The notes beneath the pieces were generated by a model. That model saw nothing but the letters and a program-made list of their open reading frames with translations, made no database searches and was not told where the DNA came from. Of a DNA stretch of 64,000 nucleotides, positions 34,277 through 46,099 are shown piece after piece; within the stretch, counting starts at the first letter, position 1; each line of letters opens with the position of its first letter. Source of the stretch: Aplectana chamaeleonis (taxonomy: Eukaryota; Nematoda; Chromadorea; Rhabditida; Cosmocercidae); NCBI GenBank assembly GCA_029168955.1, contig JAPDOI010001205.1, forward strand, positions 124,001 through 188,000. The letters are read 5' to 3'. Both the position numbers and the translations under genes were made by a program.

Positions 34277-35373
34277 GGGCTATAAGTTTAGTAGCAAATG
34301 AGTTATCCGGAAAAATCCTGGCTTTAGGAAACTAGACTAGAAGAATAGGTAGTTAAAGTTCAAAGTTAAGTCATTCTTGGAGTTATAAAAACTAACTATT
34401 AATACAGTCTTCTTCTTTACTGAAGAGACCCGGGAAGACTGTAACAGTAAAGTTCGTCTAGAGAAAGGGTCAAAACGAACTTTATTGCCTATTGTAAAAT
34501 TGGAATTCTAAACTACCTTTCTCCCATATCATATTTACTTCGAATTATTATGACACCTTATAATTAATGTGAACATCATTCCACTAGCATCATTCTAGAA
34601 AATGCTCTAATTTATACTCTACCGTTCGCAATCCTCCGCAAACCTGAAGATTGTCTTTGAAAAAAATTAACCTTTTGTGGGTTCTTCTCAGAAATGCACT
34701 GCGGGTCCACATCCAACAAAGTACTGGAAAAACGAGTAAATCGACCACGCTGGACTCAAATATACTACTCCCGTGACTACTAGTTCTCAAAATTGCCGAC
34801 TTTCGGCGGGACCACACCTGATCCAGGTGTTAGCCCCACCAGGTGTTAGCCCTCATATTGTGCTCGGCCTCAATCATAAACGAGGAAAGTTTTCCTACAG
34901 GGTGAATCAACCACGCTCAACTCAGATATCAACTCTACTGACTCATTGAAATCTTTCGCAGAAATCATTCAGCATTTACTAGGCAAATCGCTTTAGACAC
35001 TTCACATTGAGGATTCATATGTATTGTCCATCATTTTGGGAAAACCTTCGCTATGACTAAACCCTAAACTTCCTAATTGAACACCGTCACTCGCGATGCA
35101 GTTCAAACAGCATTTCAGTCAAATCGCAATGCATAGTTGAATCCCATGTGAAAAACTGCTCCGGGAGGTTTTTACTCATATACACAATTCGTCCATTGGG
35201 TTTTCCTCCGAAGGTCACACATCTCCGAAGCCCTTCATCCCCTCCGAAGCTCAGACCCCCCTGTGGGGCCCTATCACGCGCCGAACCCTGTATGGCACTG
35301 ATTGATATGGGAGATAAATTATTGATTTTTGACGTGGTAATGATTTAGTTTTGAATGGTTAAACGAAATGCAA
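34277..35373. other. No gene; repeat traces
   Basis: Apart from inverted repeat fragments at 34725-34990 related to 33430-33700, nothing is recognised. Confidence 0.4.
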
Positions 35374-35450
35374 AATTAACGTGTTAACGCATTAACGGGT
35401 TACGCGATTTTTTTCCGAAAATTAACGATTAACGTTAAACGAAAAAAATA
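35374..35450. repeat. GTTAACG-rich repeat, copy 2
   Basis: Direct copy of 32581-32660, with one deletion (GGGTTACGCG in place of GGGTTAACGCG). Confidence 0.55.
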
Positions 35451-35491
35451 ATTCTCATTAACATCAGTAACATAGGTAAGCAGATCATTAA

Positions 35492-35977
35492 AGGCAGTGT
35501 TCACGATAAGAATCGTTTTTCTGCTTTTTTGCCTATCTTGAAGACGGTCCAGTGCTGATTCCAATGGTGTTTTTGGAATCGTACAAGACCTTCTGGGAAC
35601 GGAGTTATGGTCCCTCAAAAGTTGAGCTAAGGAGGCATGGTGGACGAGTTGTCCGAGGCTTGTAACTTCCGTCTTCTGCAGCCGATGTATGCGAGCTGAC
35701 CTGAGTAAAGAGAAAAGTTGGGAATAAAGGGAAGAACGGGGCTAATGTTCGGAAACTATCGCTCATCTCACATTCTCGAGCATTCATTTATTCACGTCAG
35801 TGGGCGTGGAAAGTGCATCTGAGGTGTGACTAGCTGTCGGGTGTCCAACTTTGGGGCCGAAGGGGACCGTTCCTAGCTCATTTTTCTTAGTTTTTTCAAC
35901 GTTAGGGTTGAGCTAGGCCCCGCAGCTGCCGATCTTCACCAAAAAAACAGACATGGTTTTTATCGTGGACACTGCCT
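35492..35977. mobile_element. TTAA-flanked MITE, AGGCAGTGTTCACG family
   Basis: The ends are AGGCAGTGTTCACGAT and ATCGTGGACACTGCCT, flanked by TTAA at 35488-35491 and 35978-35981. It is 486 bp, the same end type as 6741-7216. No transposase. Confidence 0.85.
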
Positions 35978-36235
35978 TTAAATGATTGGAAGTGCACCGC
36001 TATATTTTTCCATGCCTCAGTATTCCACTGTTTTTGATAATAGGAATCCTGAGCTCTATGGAAGTACCCCAAAGATTAGGTTGTTCATATTAGACTAAAA
36101 ATAGAGAGCATATAAAACATTAAATCTGTAATAAACTAGGAAATCTGTATATTACCAAACATGTTTTGGTGATTTTTAATCATTTCCATCGAAAGCCAGG
36201 ATGAATGCATTCAAGTGAGCTTTCGGATCGGATAA

Positions 36236-36962
36236 GGCGTCGTTTATACTTTCGCCGCGGAGCGGCGCGGCACAGTGCATTTCTGTAATATTGATCACGC
36301 GGCGCGGCACGATCAATGTTAGGGGTCGTTTGTACTTCCGCCGCGGCGCGGCGCGGCGAGATGCAATACAGCCATATCGATCAAGCGGCGCCGCGAGGCG
36401 TTTAGAGTTTTTTTCGCTCCAACTCTTCCAACGGTGCCACACGCGGCCGCCGCCTAGGTGCTGCCGCGCCGCCCGAGGAAAGCAGGCGGCGCGGCAGCCG
36501 CGTGCGATCCGTATTGACATAGTATTCTTCTTTTGCTGTTATTTCATACACATTCTCAATTTTGTTCTTCCGTTTCATCTCTAAAATTCCTTTCAAGGTC
36601 CTGGGCGTTGTTTAGAGTAGGCTGGGTTGTGAAAAGTTCATTTTTTAGCTTTTGAAACCATTTTTCTAAAGAGAAATCGTTTTCGAAGACTCTATCCGCC
36701 TTCGGGTGCTGTGTTATGGTACGAAAAATCATAGATGTTTCTTTTGCACAAGAAATCACTCATTACAATCGGCCTTGTGTTTTTTCAGAGCTACTCCATG
36801 CTGTGTTTAACGTCATCGCCGCGTAAATTCGACGCAGCCCGATTATACATCCTGATGGCGCGATTTTTCAAGCGGCGCGGCGAGCCGCGGCGGAAGTATA
36901 AACGACCCCTTATACGATTGCACTCCGCCGCGCCGCTTGGCGGCGGAAGTATAAACGACGCC
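36236..36962. mobile_element. TIR element, TAA target, outer copy
   Basis: The ends are GGCGTCGTTTATACTTTCGCCGCGG and CCGCCGCCAAG-proximal GGAAGTATAAACGACGCC, with TAA on both sides (36233-36235 and 36963-36965). The 3-bp duplication fits PIF/Harbinger-type elements. GCGGCGCGGC-rich subterminal sequence is conspicuous. A related element is inserted inside it. Confidence 0.8.
36322..36909. mobile_element. Related TIR element nested in the previous one
   Basis: The ends are GGGGTCGTTTGTACTTCCGC and GCGGAAGTATAAACGACCCC, flanked by TTA on both sides (36319-36321 and 36910-36912). Terminal and subterminal sequence match the outer element, so the family has inserted into itself. Confidence 0.78.
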
Positions 36963-36965
36963 TAA

Positions 36966-38380
36966 GCAGGGTGGGGCGCCTCAATGCGCTCGGCGGGAGG
37001 CGGACACGCGGAGTTTTTGGCACGGTCTGAGTCTGGGGTCTTGCCCGTACACTTTTGAGTTCCAAGCGTGAGCGGGTTACCTGTTCACCTGTGCGGCCAC
37101 CTCAAAGGTGGTAATTTCATGCAAAATTCACATTTTCGTTGCATCAAGTCTTCCAAAAAAATCTGGTACTTTATTGATCATCAAATCGAACGCCGTCTAG
37201 AAAAAAAGGATTTTCTTTAGGTTTGAGATGGTACACTCGAGTAAAATAGTTCCTTGCGAGCAATGTGAATGGTTCAGCTCGGTTAAAGGCTGATGAATTA
37301 TACTGAAAAAGATGATGAGTCGTCATTCTCATAGGATGATAGTTGTGTGAAACTGACGGAAAATTTGAAAAACGTTCAACCCTTTTGAAATAATTTATCC
37401 AGTGTGTTCTACAAGATTCGACAACAACTCGAGTTTTTTTCGAATCTTGAAGGTATGTGTCGAAAACTTTGGAAAATCACGTTCTTACTTTAAAATTCGT
37501 TTTAATGACTTTGAACTTTACTCGCATTTTCCAGTGAAACATATTTTTTTTGATTTCGGACAAGGACCACAAGGACTTGTATTTTTCGAATGCTGAGCAG
37601 CAATGGTTTGCAGAAAATGGAACGAAATGGCCAATACGTTTTCTTCACGAAAAACACTATGCTGACAATATTCAAAGCAGACAGTTCTCAAAATTTAATT
37701 TGCATTCAATTCAACAATTTTAAACCATCCTGAGAAAGTTCTCGACAATAATTTTGAAAGAAGAAAACATTTTCATTAAATGATTGCTTTTTCGGAAGGA
37801 AAAAATCACCATTTATAGAGAGATCGCTAAATGATGGATACTCTGATATTTGCAATTTCGTTCGCCCTAGACACTCCTATAACCAGTGCGAATTTCAGTG
37901 AATTAAAAATATTTTGAGGGAATTTTCATCTTTGGAATGTGTGGGTATAACTTTTTTCCCGAGGAAAGCCATGATTCGTCTTTAAAATCGAGAAAAACAG
38001 AATATTGCGCCTATTTCCTATCTTTGCGGTCACAAAACCCAGTGAAAATAGATTCTTGTTTGGGGATAGAAAATTTCTCTGTTGAGGAATGTTTCTGGGA
38101 CACTCACATTCACTACCGACCGAGGCCTGTGTTGAACGGCCCTCGCAAACTCGTGCCAGATACGAGGCAGTCTTACATGGGCATGAGACAGTCGGCAATG
38201 CGAGCATCATTTCCTCGATCGGTGGCGAAGATCAAAGGATATAATCAAGGATGAGACACCCGTAAGGGATATCATTAGGCCTCACTGAGGTCTTTATCTT
38301 TGACAGGTCGCTGCAGCGCTGCTGCTGAAAGCGACATATCACCTGCGAAAGAAAAATTATTAGAAAAAAGAAAAGATCAT
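36966..38380. other. No recognised gene
   Basis: AT-rich sequence with unsupported short frames. No terminal repeats or known motifs were recognised. Confidence 0.4.
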
Positions 38381-38382
38381 AA

Positions 38383-38600
38383 ATGAGGAGCAGCAGTTGG
38401 GGCGAGAATAAAGAGCAGCAGTTGGGGAGAGAAAAGCAGCAGTTGGGGCCACAATGAGGAGCAGCAATTGGGGCCACAATGAGGAGCAGCAATTGGGGCC
38501 ACAATGAAGAGCAGCAGTTGGGGCGACGACTGGAGCATTTGGGGCGACTGTAGCAGCAGGTGGGGCAACTATACGAGCAGCAGTTGGGGCAGTGAGCGGA
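38383..38600. repeat. AGCAGCAGTTGGGGC minisatellite
   Basis: Degenerate tandem units of about 24-27 bp built on GAGCAGCAGTTGGGGC and CACAATGAGG. The best-preserved units are at 38440-38515. The frames through it are repeat-driven and are not called as genes. Confidence 0.75.
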
Positions 38601-38799
38601 GCAAGAGGACACAACGTGCTGCCCTGGGCAGCAGTTGGGGGAGCGAAAGGGGCTTACACCTCGACGAGTAAATGCGTTGGTAATCCCCTCGTGCCGCCTT
38701 ACTAAGCCGCGAGTATCTGAGCTTAAGAATGCGAGAATAGATCTCGTTCAATTTAGGAAATGTTGGAAAAAGTGGGGCCTCCGAGGAGTTGAAGATGTT

Positions 38800-39255
38800 T
38801 TAGAAAACGGAAGATAAGTAATTTCTCGAGGTGGAAACAGAACTCTCGACCATAAGGTAGAGCGCACAAAGCGTAGTCTTCATTCCGTAGAGGATTTTCC
38901 ATGAGTAAACACGCGCGCGTAAGACTCTGTCCTTAATCAAGGACCAGCGGTGGGCGTCAAGTCGCTGGAGCGTTGTGCGCCAGCGCTCAAACGCTGGCGC
39001 ATAACTCTCAATGGCTAGCGCATGCAACGCTTTCGAGGACGGTCTGGGGTTGAAAATGGTATCGATAATATTAGTGACAGCCGCTACTGCTGCGATGAGC
39101 AGGCTTGCTGCAGTCAGGCTTCGGCGCGGGGTGTGGAGCTCCACAGGAGGGGTCCGAGTTACCGTTCGAGGGGTGGACGGAGGAGGGGGTCCGGATTCCT
39201 TCTGAAGACTAAAATGATCATTTTGGATGAGGTGTTTTGAAAAAAAAAACTTCAA
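38800..39255 (-). CDS. Hypothetical protein, 151 codons
   Basis: An open minus-strand frame with a Ser/Thr/Pro-rich N-terminal third, then a hydrophobic stretch (about residues 46-65, LTAASLLIAAVAAVTNIID) and a Trp-containing amphipathic region (AFERWRTTLQRLDAHRW). I do not recognise it. The layout is reminiscent of transposon-encoded gag N-termini, but that is a guess. A perfect DNA hairpin (38976-39001) lies within it. It may be chance. Confidence 0.25.
   Translation of the reverse strand: MKFFFSKHLIQNDHFSLQKESGPPPPSTPRTVTRTPPVELHTPRRSLTAASLLIAAVAAVTNIIDTIFNPRPSSKALHALAIESYAPAFERWRTTLQRLDAHRWSLIKDRVLRARVYSWKILYGMKTTLCALYLMVESSVSTSRNYLSSVF
38976..39001. repeat. Perfect 10-bp stem hairpin
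   Basis: TGCGCCAGCG and CGCTGGCGCA flank a 6-nt loop. No T run follows, so it is not a bacterial-type terminator. Confidence 0.6.
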
Positions 39256-39411
39256 AAGTGAATTAAACCACGGACGAGAGTTTTCTTGAAGGAGTACTTG
39301 AAGTCCTTAGCATATATACGAACAAGGTGCACAGGTACTTGTGGTCGTGCTTTAGGATCTATGGATTATTTAAATTGCAGGGCGGTGCCTCGCTGTGCTC
39401 AACAGCCTCAA

Positions 39412-39790
39412 AGGCATCGTACGCGCAGAAAACGGTGTCTTATTTTTCTATGTTTTCGAGTAGGCAAGCTCTTGAGGTAAGCCATAATAGCAAAGAAAAC
39501 CCAAAAAACTCCTGATTTGGATAAACACGTTTAAAAGCTTTTTGAAAAGTTGACTTTCCACCCCCTCCGTGGAATTCGGTGTGTCCAGTGCAATAAGTTT
39601 TTCTGAACGTCTGAAGTGGTTTCACGCTTTTAACTTTCTAGGTGAGAAAATTTATTTTGCCTTTCTTCTACCAAAATCACTAAAAAATAAAAAGCTTCTA
39701 CTGTGCAAATTTGGATGATAAAAACTAGATGGCTGGTGAGAACTGGTGGCGAATCTTCATCTTTAACCCATTCCAACCTCATAACTACGG
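39412..39790. mobile_element. AGGCATCG-family MITE, right end lost
   Basis: It starts AGGCATCGTACGCGCAGAAAAC after TCAA, a probable mutated TTAA. It keeps GGTGGCGAATCTTCATCTTTAAC near 39745, matching 57289-57311. The far terminus is absent. Confidence 0.65.
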
Positions 39791-39894
39791 GAGTTGCAAT
39801 GGCTCTCTACATTCGCCTCACTGAGAGGACCACGAAAACTACCCCTAAAATTCATTTCGTCAATTTCGAAGCGAGATATGGCGATGTGGCGCTT

Positions 39895-40552
39895 TCTCTG
39901 AGAAATATTGCCGCGACTCTTCCGCCACTGCCCTGCGACTCCACCGTGATCCCGGACTGTCCCGCAACCCCCCTGCGACCCTTAACTCTTCCGCGGCTTT
40001 GCCGCGACTCTTCCGCCACTGCCCTGCGGCTCCACCGTGATCCCGGACTGTCCCGCAACCCCCCGGCGACCCTTAACTCTTCCGCGGCTTTGCCGCGACT
40101 CTTCCGCCACTGCCCTGCGGCTCCACCGTGATCCCGGACTGTCCCGCAACCCCCCGGCGACCCTTAACTCTTCCGCGGCTTTGCCGCGACTCTTCCGCCA
40201 CTGCCCTGCGGCCCCACCGTGATCCCGGACTGTCCCGCAACCCCCGGCGACCTCTTAACTCTTCCGCGGCGTTGCCGCGACTCTTCCGCCACTGCCCTGC
40301 GGCTCCACCGTGATCCCGGACTGTCCCGCAACCCCCCGGCGACCCTTAGCTCTTCCGCGGCTTTGCCGCGACTTCTTCATGTGGCAAGCGTTCGCAAATC
40401 TACCGCGACTCCCTCAGGACTTTTCCGCGACCCTACCGCGATTCGGTGAATAAAGAATAGTCCGCGGTTCTGCCCCGCATCTCCCCCGCGACTCCTCCAG
40501 TGGGCGCCAAGTCGAAGGAGTTGCGGCGGAGTCGCGGCAATATTTCTCAGAG
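39895..40552. mobile_element. TIR element enclosing a 91-bp tandem repeat
   Basis: CTCTGAGAAATATTGCCGCG at the left end and CGCGGCAATATTTCTCAGAG at the right end are perfect inverted copies. Between them lie about five units of about 91 bp. There is no transposase. No clear target duplication was identified. Confidence 0.75.
39907..40375. repeat. 91-bp tandem repeat, about five units
   Basis: Units contain CCACCGTGATCCCGGACTGT and CTCTTCCGCGGCTTTGCCGC. Spacing is 91 bp, or 90-92 in variant units. Short open frames repeat with the unit and are not genes. Confidence 0.9.
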
Positions 40553-40982
40553 TTGTATGAGCAAAATTCGTCACAAAAAGCCCCTTCTGCAGAAAAAGGA
40601 CTTGTGCGCTACTGTATGTTTTCACGGAAATCAGTTACACTTTGCTCAATCAACTTCACGCAGGGAACTTTCGCAATGCAGTGCATAACCCTTTACAGTA
40701 TGACACAGATTCGAAAGAAGAGAATCTACGGAGGAAGTTATGACACACTTCTCCATGGATTGGTGAACATTTCGGTTTAGATCAATGTTCAGTTCTTGAA
40801 CTCATCGCAGAAAGGAGCAGTTGAAGCAATAGGCACGCATTATTCCTAATATATGCAGTAGAATGTTTTCGTTTTCTCATTGACACGGGAGGTCAATCAC
40901 CAAGGCTGCATGCGTGGACAGTGTGTGACAACCGGGTGTCAATTGTTAACGACGGGTGACGATGACTAATTTCCGTTCATTG

Positions 40983-43323
<2,341 letters not shown>

Positions 43324-44074
43324 TACTGCCCTTATCGAAGCGATATTACGGTATGAAGTTGCAGCACACAAGACGATAATGACCGTGCTGGGACCACGTG
43401 CTAAAACGATCGCCGCATTCAATGCGTGTCGGATATGCATTCAACTCGAAGACAAGGTGGTTTCGAGCACAGTCAGGGAACGTGCTGCTAGGAAAGCATG
43501 TGCTCCTATTGTGTTTCAGTTTACAGCACGTGCCCCAACAAATAAGCCGTCCAATGCGCGTATGATACACATTCAACTCGATGTGTAAACGATTATCCAA
43601 AAAAGGAAAGTATACGATGCACTCCTGAGACGGAGCTAAGAGGTCGGCGGCTTCGCCGGTTTGATTACCCAAGTTTGTGGTACTTTACCCGACCGACCGC
43701 TGGAGGCCTCGTCCAACCGCTGACGGCCCCAGGTGGTGCTCTGCGAGGTGGCCGCGTCGCACGTTTGTGTGTGCTACTACGATAACGCTGGACTCCTTGC
43801 AGCACGTACTCCTGCGATTGAATTTTATGGCACATGCTCCTGTTATGAAATTTCGCAGCACGTGCTGCTGTTTGGAGCACGTGCAGCTGGGATAGAGCAT
43901 TTCGATGGGTGTGGTCAGTCGAGTTGAATGCATATTCGACACGCATTGAATGCGGCGGTTTTCTGAGTGGTCCCGGCACGATCATCGTGTCCCACACAAT
44001 TATCGTCGTGCTGCGTGATGCAACAGCGGTTGCTCGCCACTGCGCATCGGAATTTCGTTCAGATAAGGGCAGTA
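43324..44074. mobile_element. Foldback element carrying an SL-RNA-like unit
   Basis: The arms are about 130-160 bp: 43324-43455 and 43917-44074 are inverted copies (TACTGCCCTTATCGAAGCG at left, and the TTCAGATAAGGGCAGTA end at right). They share GCATTCAATGCGTGTCGGATA and CATTCAACTCGA. Related words recur inside at about 43548-43585. The terminal TGCCCTTATC is also seen in the small element at 48802. Confidence 0.72.
43658..43775 (+). ncRNA. Spliced-leader RNA-like sequence 2, probably a pseudogene
   Basis: 43658-43679 matches SL1 at 20 of 22 positions (differences at 6 and 21) and is followed by GTACTT, as in the copy at 22473. AAGT (43671-43674) can pair with ACTT (43682-43685) around the donor. 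GGAGGCC occurs 44 nt and GGCCGCGTCGC 92 nt from the leader start, against 45 and 79 in the other copy. Homology therefore extends past the leader. There is no clear Sm site. It lies in the middle of a foldback element. Confidence 0.4.
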
Positions 44075-44127
44075 TGTATGTACCTTCCAGATCGGAGCGA
44101 CTAACTCGGGCCGATCGCGCGCGTATT

Positions 44128-45795
44128 ATACCTGTTATCCGAATATAATTGTTCGGATAAAGGATAGATTCGGATAATGCCATTTTCTCAATGATATGGA
44201 TACGAATATCCGGTCGGATAATTTCTTATATTCTCGGAACAAAGTTGAGGCAAAACGGTGAAAAATAAACCGGGTACTCATGGCAAGCCTTTGAAAACAT
44301 ACATAATTGGACAAACAGTAGAACTTCAATGCTATTGCAGCATATTAACAAACAAACTCCAAGCTTCATTTATGCATAAGAATAAAAATTTGAAATCAAA
44401 TTTTCAATTACTATGTCGTCGTTGGGAGGCGCAGTATTATCCATAGACAGGTTTGATTCAGGACAACTAGCTAGCAAAAAGTATGCAAAGTAACTATACA
44501 AAAAAACTTCTACACTGAATAACTAGCCACTTGGTCATCTCACTTGACCACGTCCATTTTTCCGCGCCGCAACGACTCTTCCGAACTCGGAAGGAGGAGG
44601 AAAACCCTAGATTGACGTACTAAATAGAAGGCAGTACGGAAAAATGGGCGTGGCCAAGTGCAATTTTATGCGAATTTATCCGATTTCAACCAAATTATGA
44701 TGATTACGAATCTGGGGTCTATTTGTCGGAATTCTGAGGTTTACTGTAGGTTGCGGTAGGTACCAAGCCATTTAGGGGAGAAAACCTACCTTAGTATTCC
44801 GAAAATCGACAAATGGACATCAGACTCGTATTCACCACCCCGAATAACCCCTGCATACAAATTTGGAGTAAAATCTGAGACTTTGACCGAACTACCGTAT
44901 ACTCGCCGCCAGATACCGTAATCTGTTAAAAATCGATAAACGGACCTCAGATTCGTGTTCAGCACTCCAAATAATCCACAGAGTGATGATATCCGAGATT
45001 CGGATAATCCGATATCCGAAAAATCGAAAAAACGCATTATCTGAACCGAACCATTATCCGGGAAATTTAAAATCGGCCTTATCTGGATCGAACCATTATC
45101 CCAAGGGTCAAAAATTCGGAAAAATTCTGATAGAATTCGGATAAACTTCGAATAAAATCGGATAATTTTTGGATAAAACCGAATAAAATTGCACTAGGCC
45201 ACGACCATTTTCCGTACCGCTTTCTATTTAGTGCATCAACCCGAGATTTTCTTCCTCCTTCCGAGATCGTCAGACTCATTGCGGCGTGGAAAAATGGGCG
45301 TGGTCAAGTGAGATTACCATGTGGCTAGTTATTCAATGTAGAAGTTTTTTTGGATGTTGCTTTGCATAATTCTTACTTGCTAGTTGTCCTGAAAAACCTG
45401 CGTATGAATAATACTGCGCCTCCCAACGACGATATAGTAATTGAAGATTTGTTTTCATATTTTTATTATTATGCATATATGAAGATTGAAGTTTGTACGT
45501 GAACATGCTGCAAATGCAATAAAGTACTACTGTTTGCTCAATTATGGATGTTTTCAAAGGCTTGCCATGAGTACCTGGTTTATTTTTCACCGTTTTGCCT
45601 CAACTTTGTCCCAAAATTATTCGACCGGATACTCGTATCGGAATCATTGGAAATACGGCATTATCTGAATCGACCCGTCATCCGAAAATTTGAAAAAGCA
45701 CATTATCTGAATCGAACCAATATCCGGAAAATTCAAAATCGGCATTATCCGAATCGATCCATTATCAGAAAAATTATCATCGGATAACAAGTATA
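44128..45795. mobile_element. Large foldback element
   Basis: The inverted arms are each about 550-600 bp (44128-44700 and 45180-45795). The termini are TATACCTGTTATCCGA and TCGGATAACAAGTATA. Matched landmarks include CATGGCAAGCCTTTGAAAAC with GTTTTCAAAGGCTTGCCATG, and GTCGTTGGGAGGCGCAGTATTAT with its complement near 45402. Arms are riddled with CGGATAAT/ATTATCCG words. The central part carries repeats also found near 58640-58920. No transposase frame. Confidence 0.82.
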
Positions 45796-45847
45796 GTGTC
45801 CACGCCTCCGCCGTAGTCAGCGAAGCGTCGGTGGCCCCTCCTCTGCG

Positions 45848-45856
45848 TATAAAAGG
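45848..45856 (+). promoter_or_regulatory. Possible TATA-box promoter
   Basis: TATAAAAGG lies in a GC-rich stretch. GCCGTAGTCAGC (45810-45821) and GCTGACTACCGCCGGC (about 45884-45899) form an inverted pair around it. About 75 bp downstream, CAACATGTGAGTACTTTCC could be a start codon or exon end next to a splice donor. No downstream gene was recognised. Confidence 0.3.
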
Positions 45857-46099
45857 AGAGGAGGCGGCCCTTCGGGCGGTGAAGCTGACTACCGCCGGCT
45901 AGCAGCATCGACTTCTCCCCGCGGCAACATGTGAGTACTTTCCACCCTTCCATTTCATCGCCCCTCATCCAACCTATGATTTCATCCACACACCACTTAA
46001 TAACCACATCATTTACGTTCATTCATGTCTTGCACAACACTAATAAATCATTAATTGCCATGCGTACATCCAATAGGGAGAGGAGGGAGAATGAGTATA

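Noticed and set aside
38232..38614. Ala/Pro-rich proteins on the minus strand
   Set aside because: They track the AGCAGCAGTTGGGGC minisatellite and shift frame with unit length.
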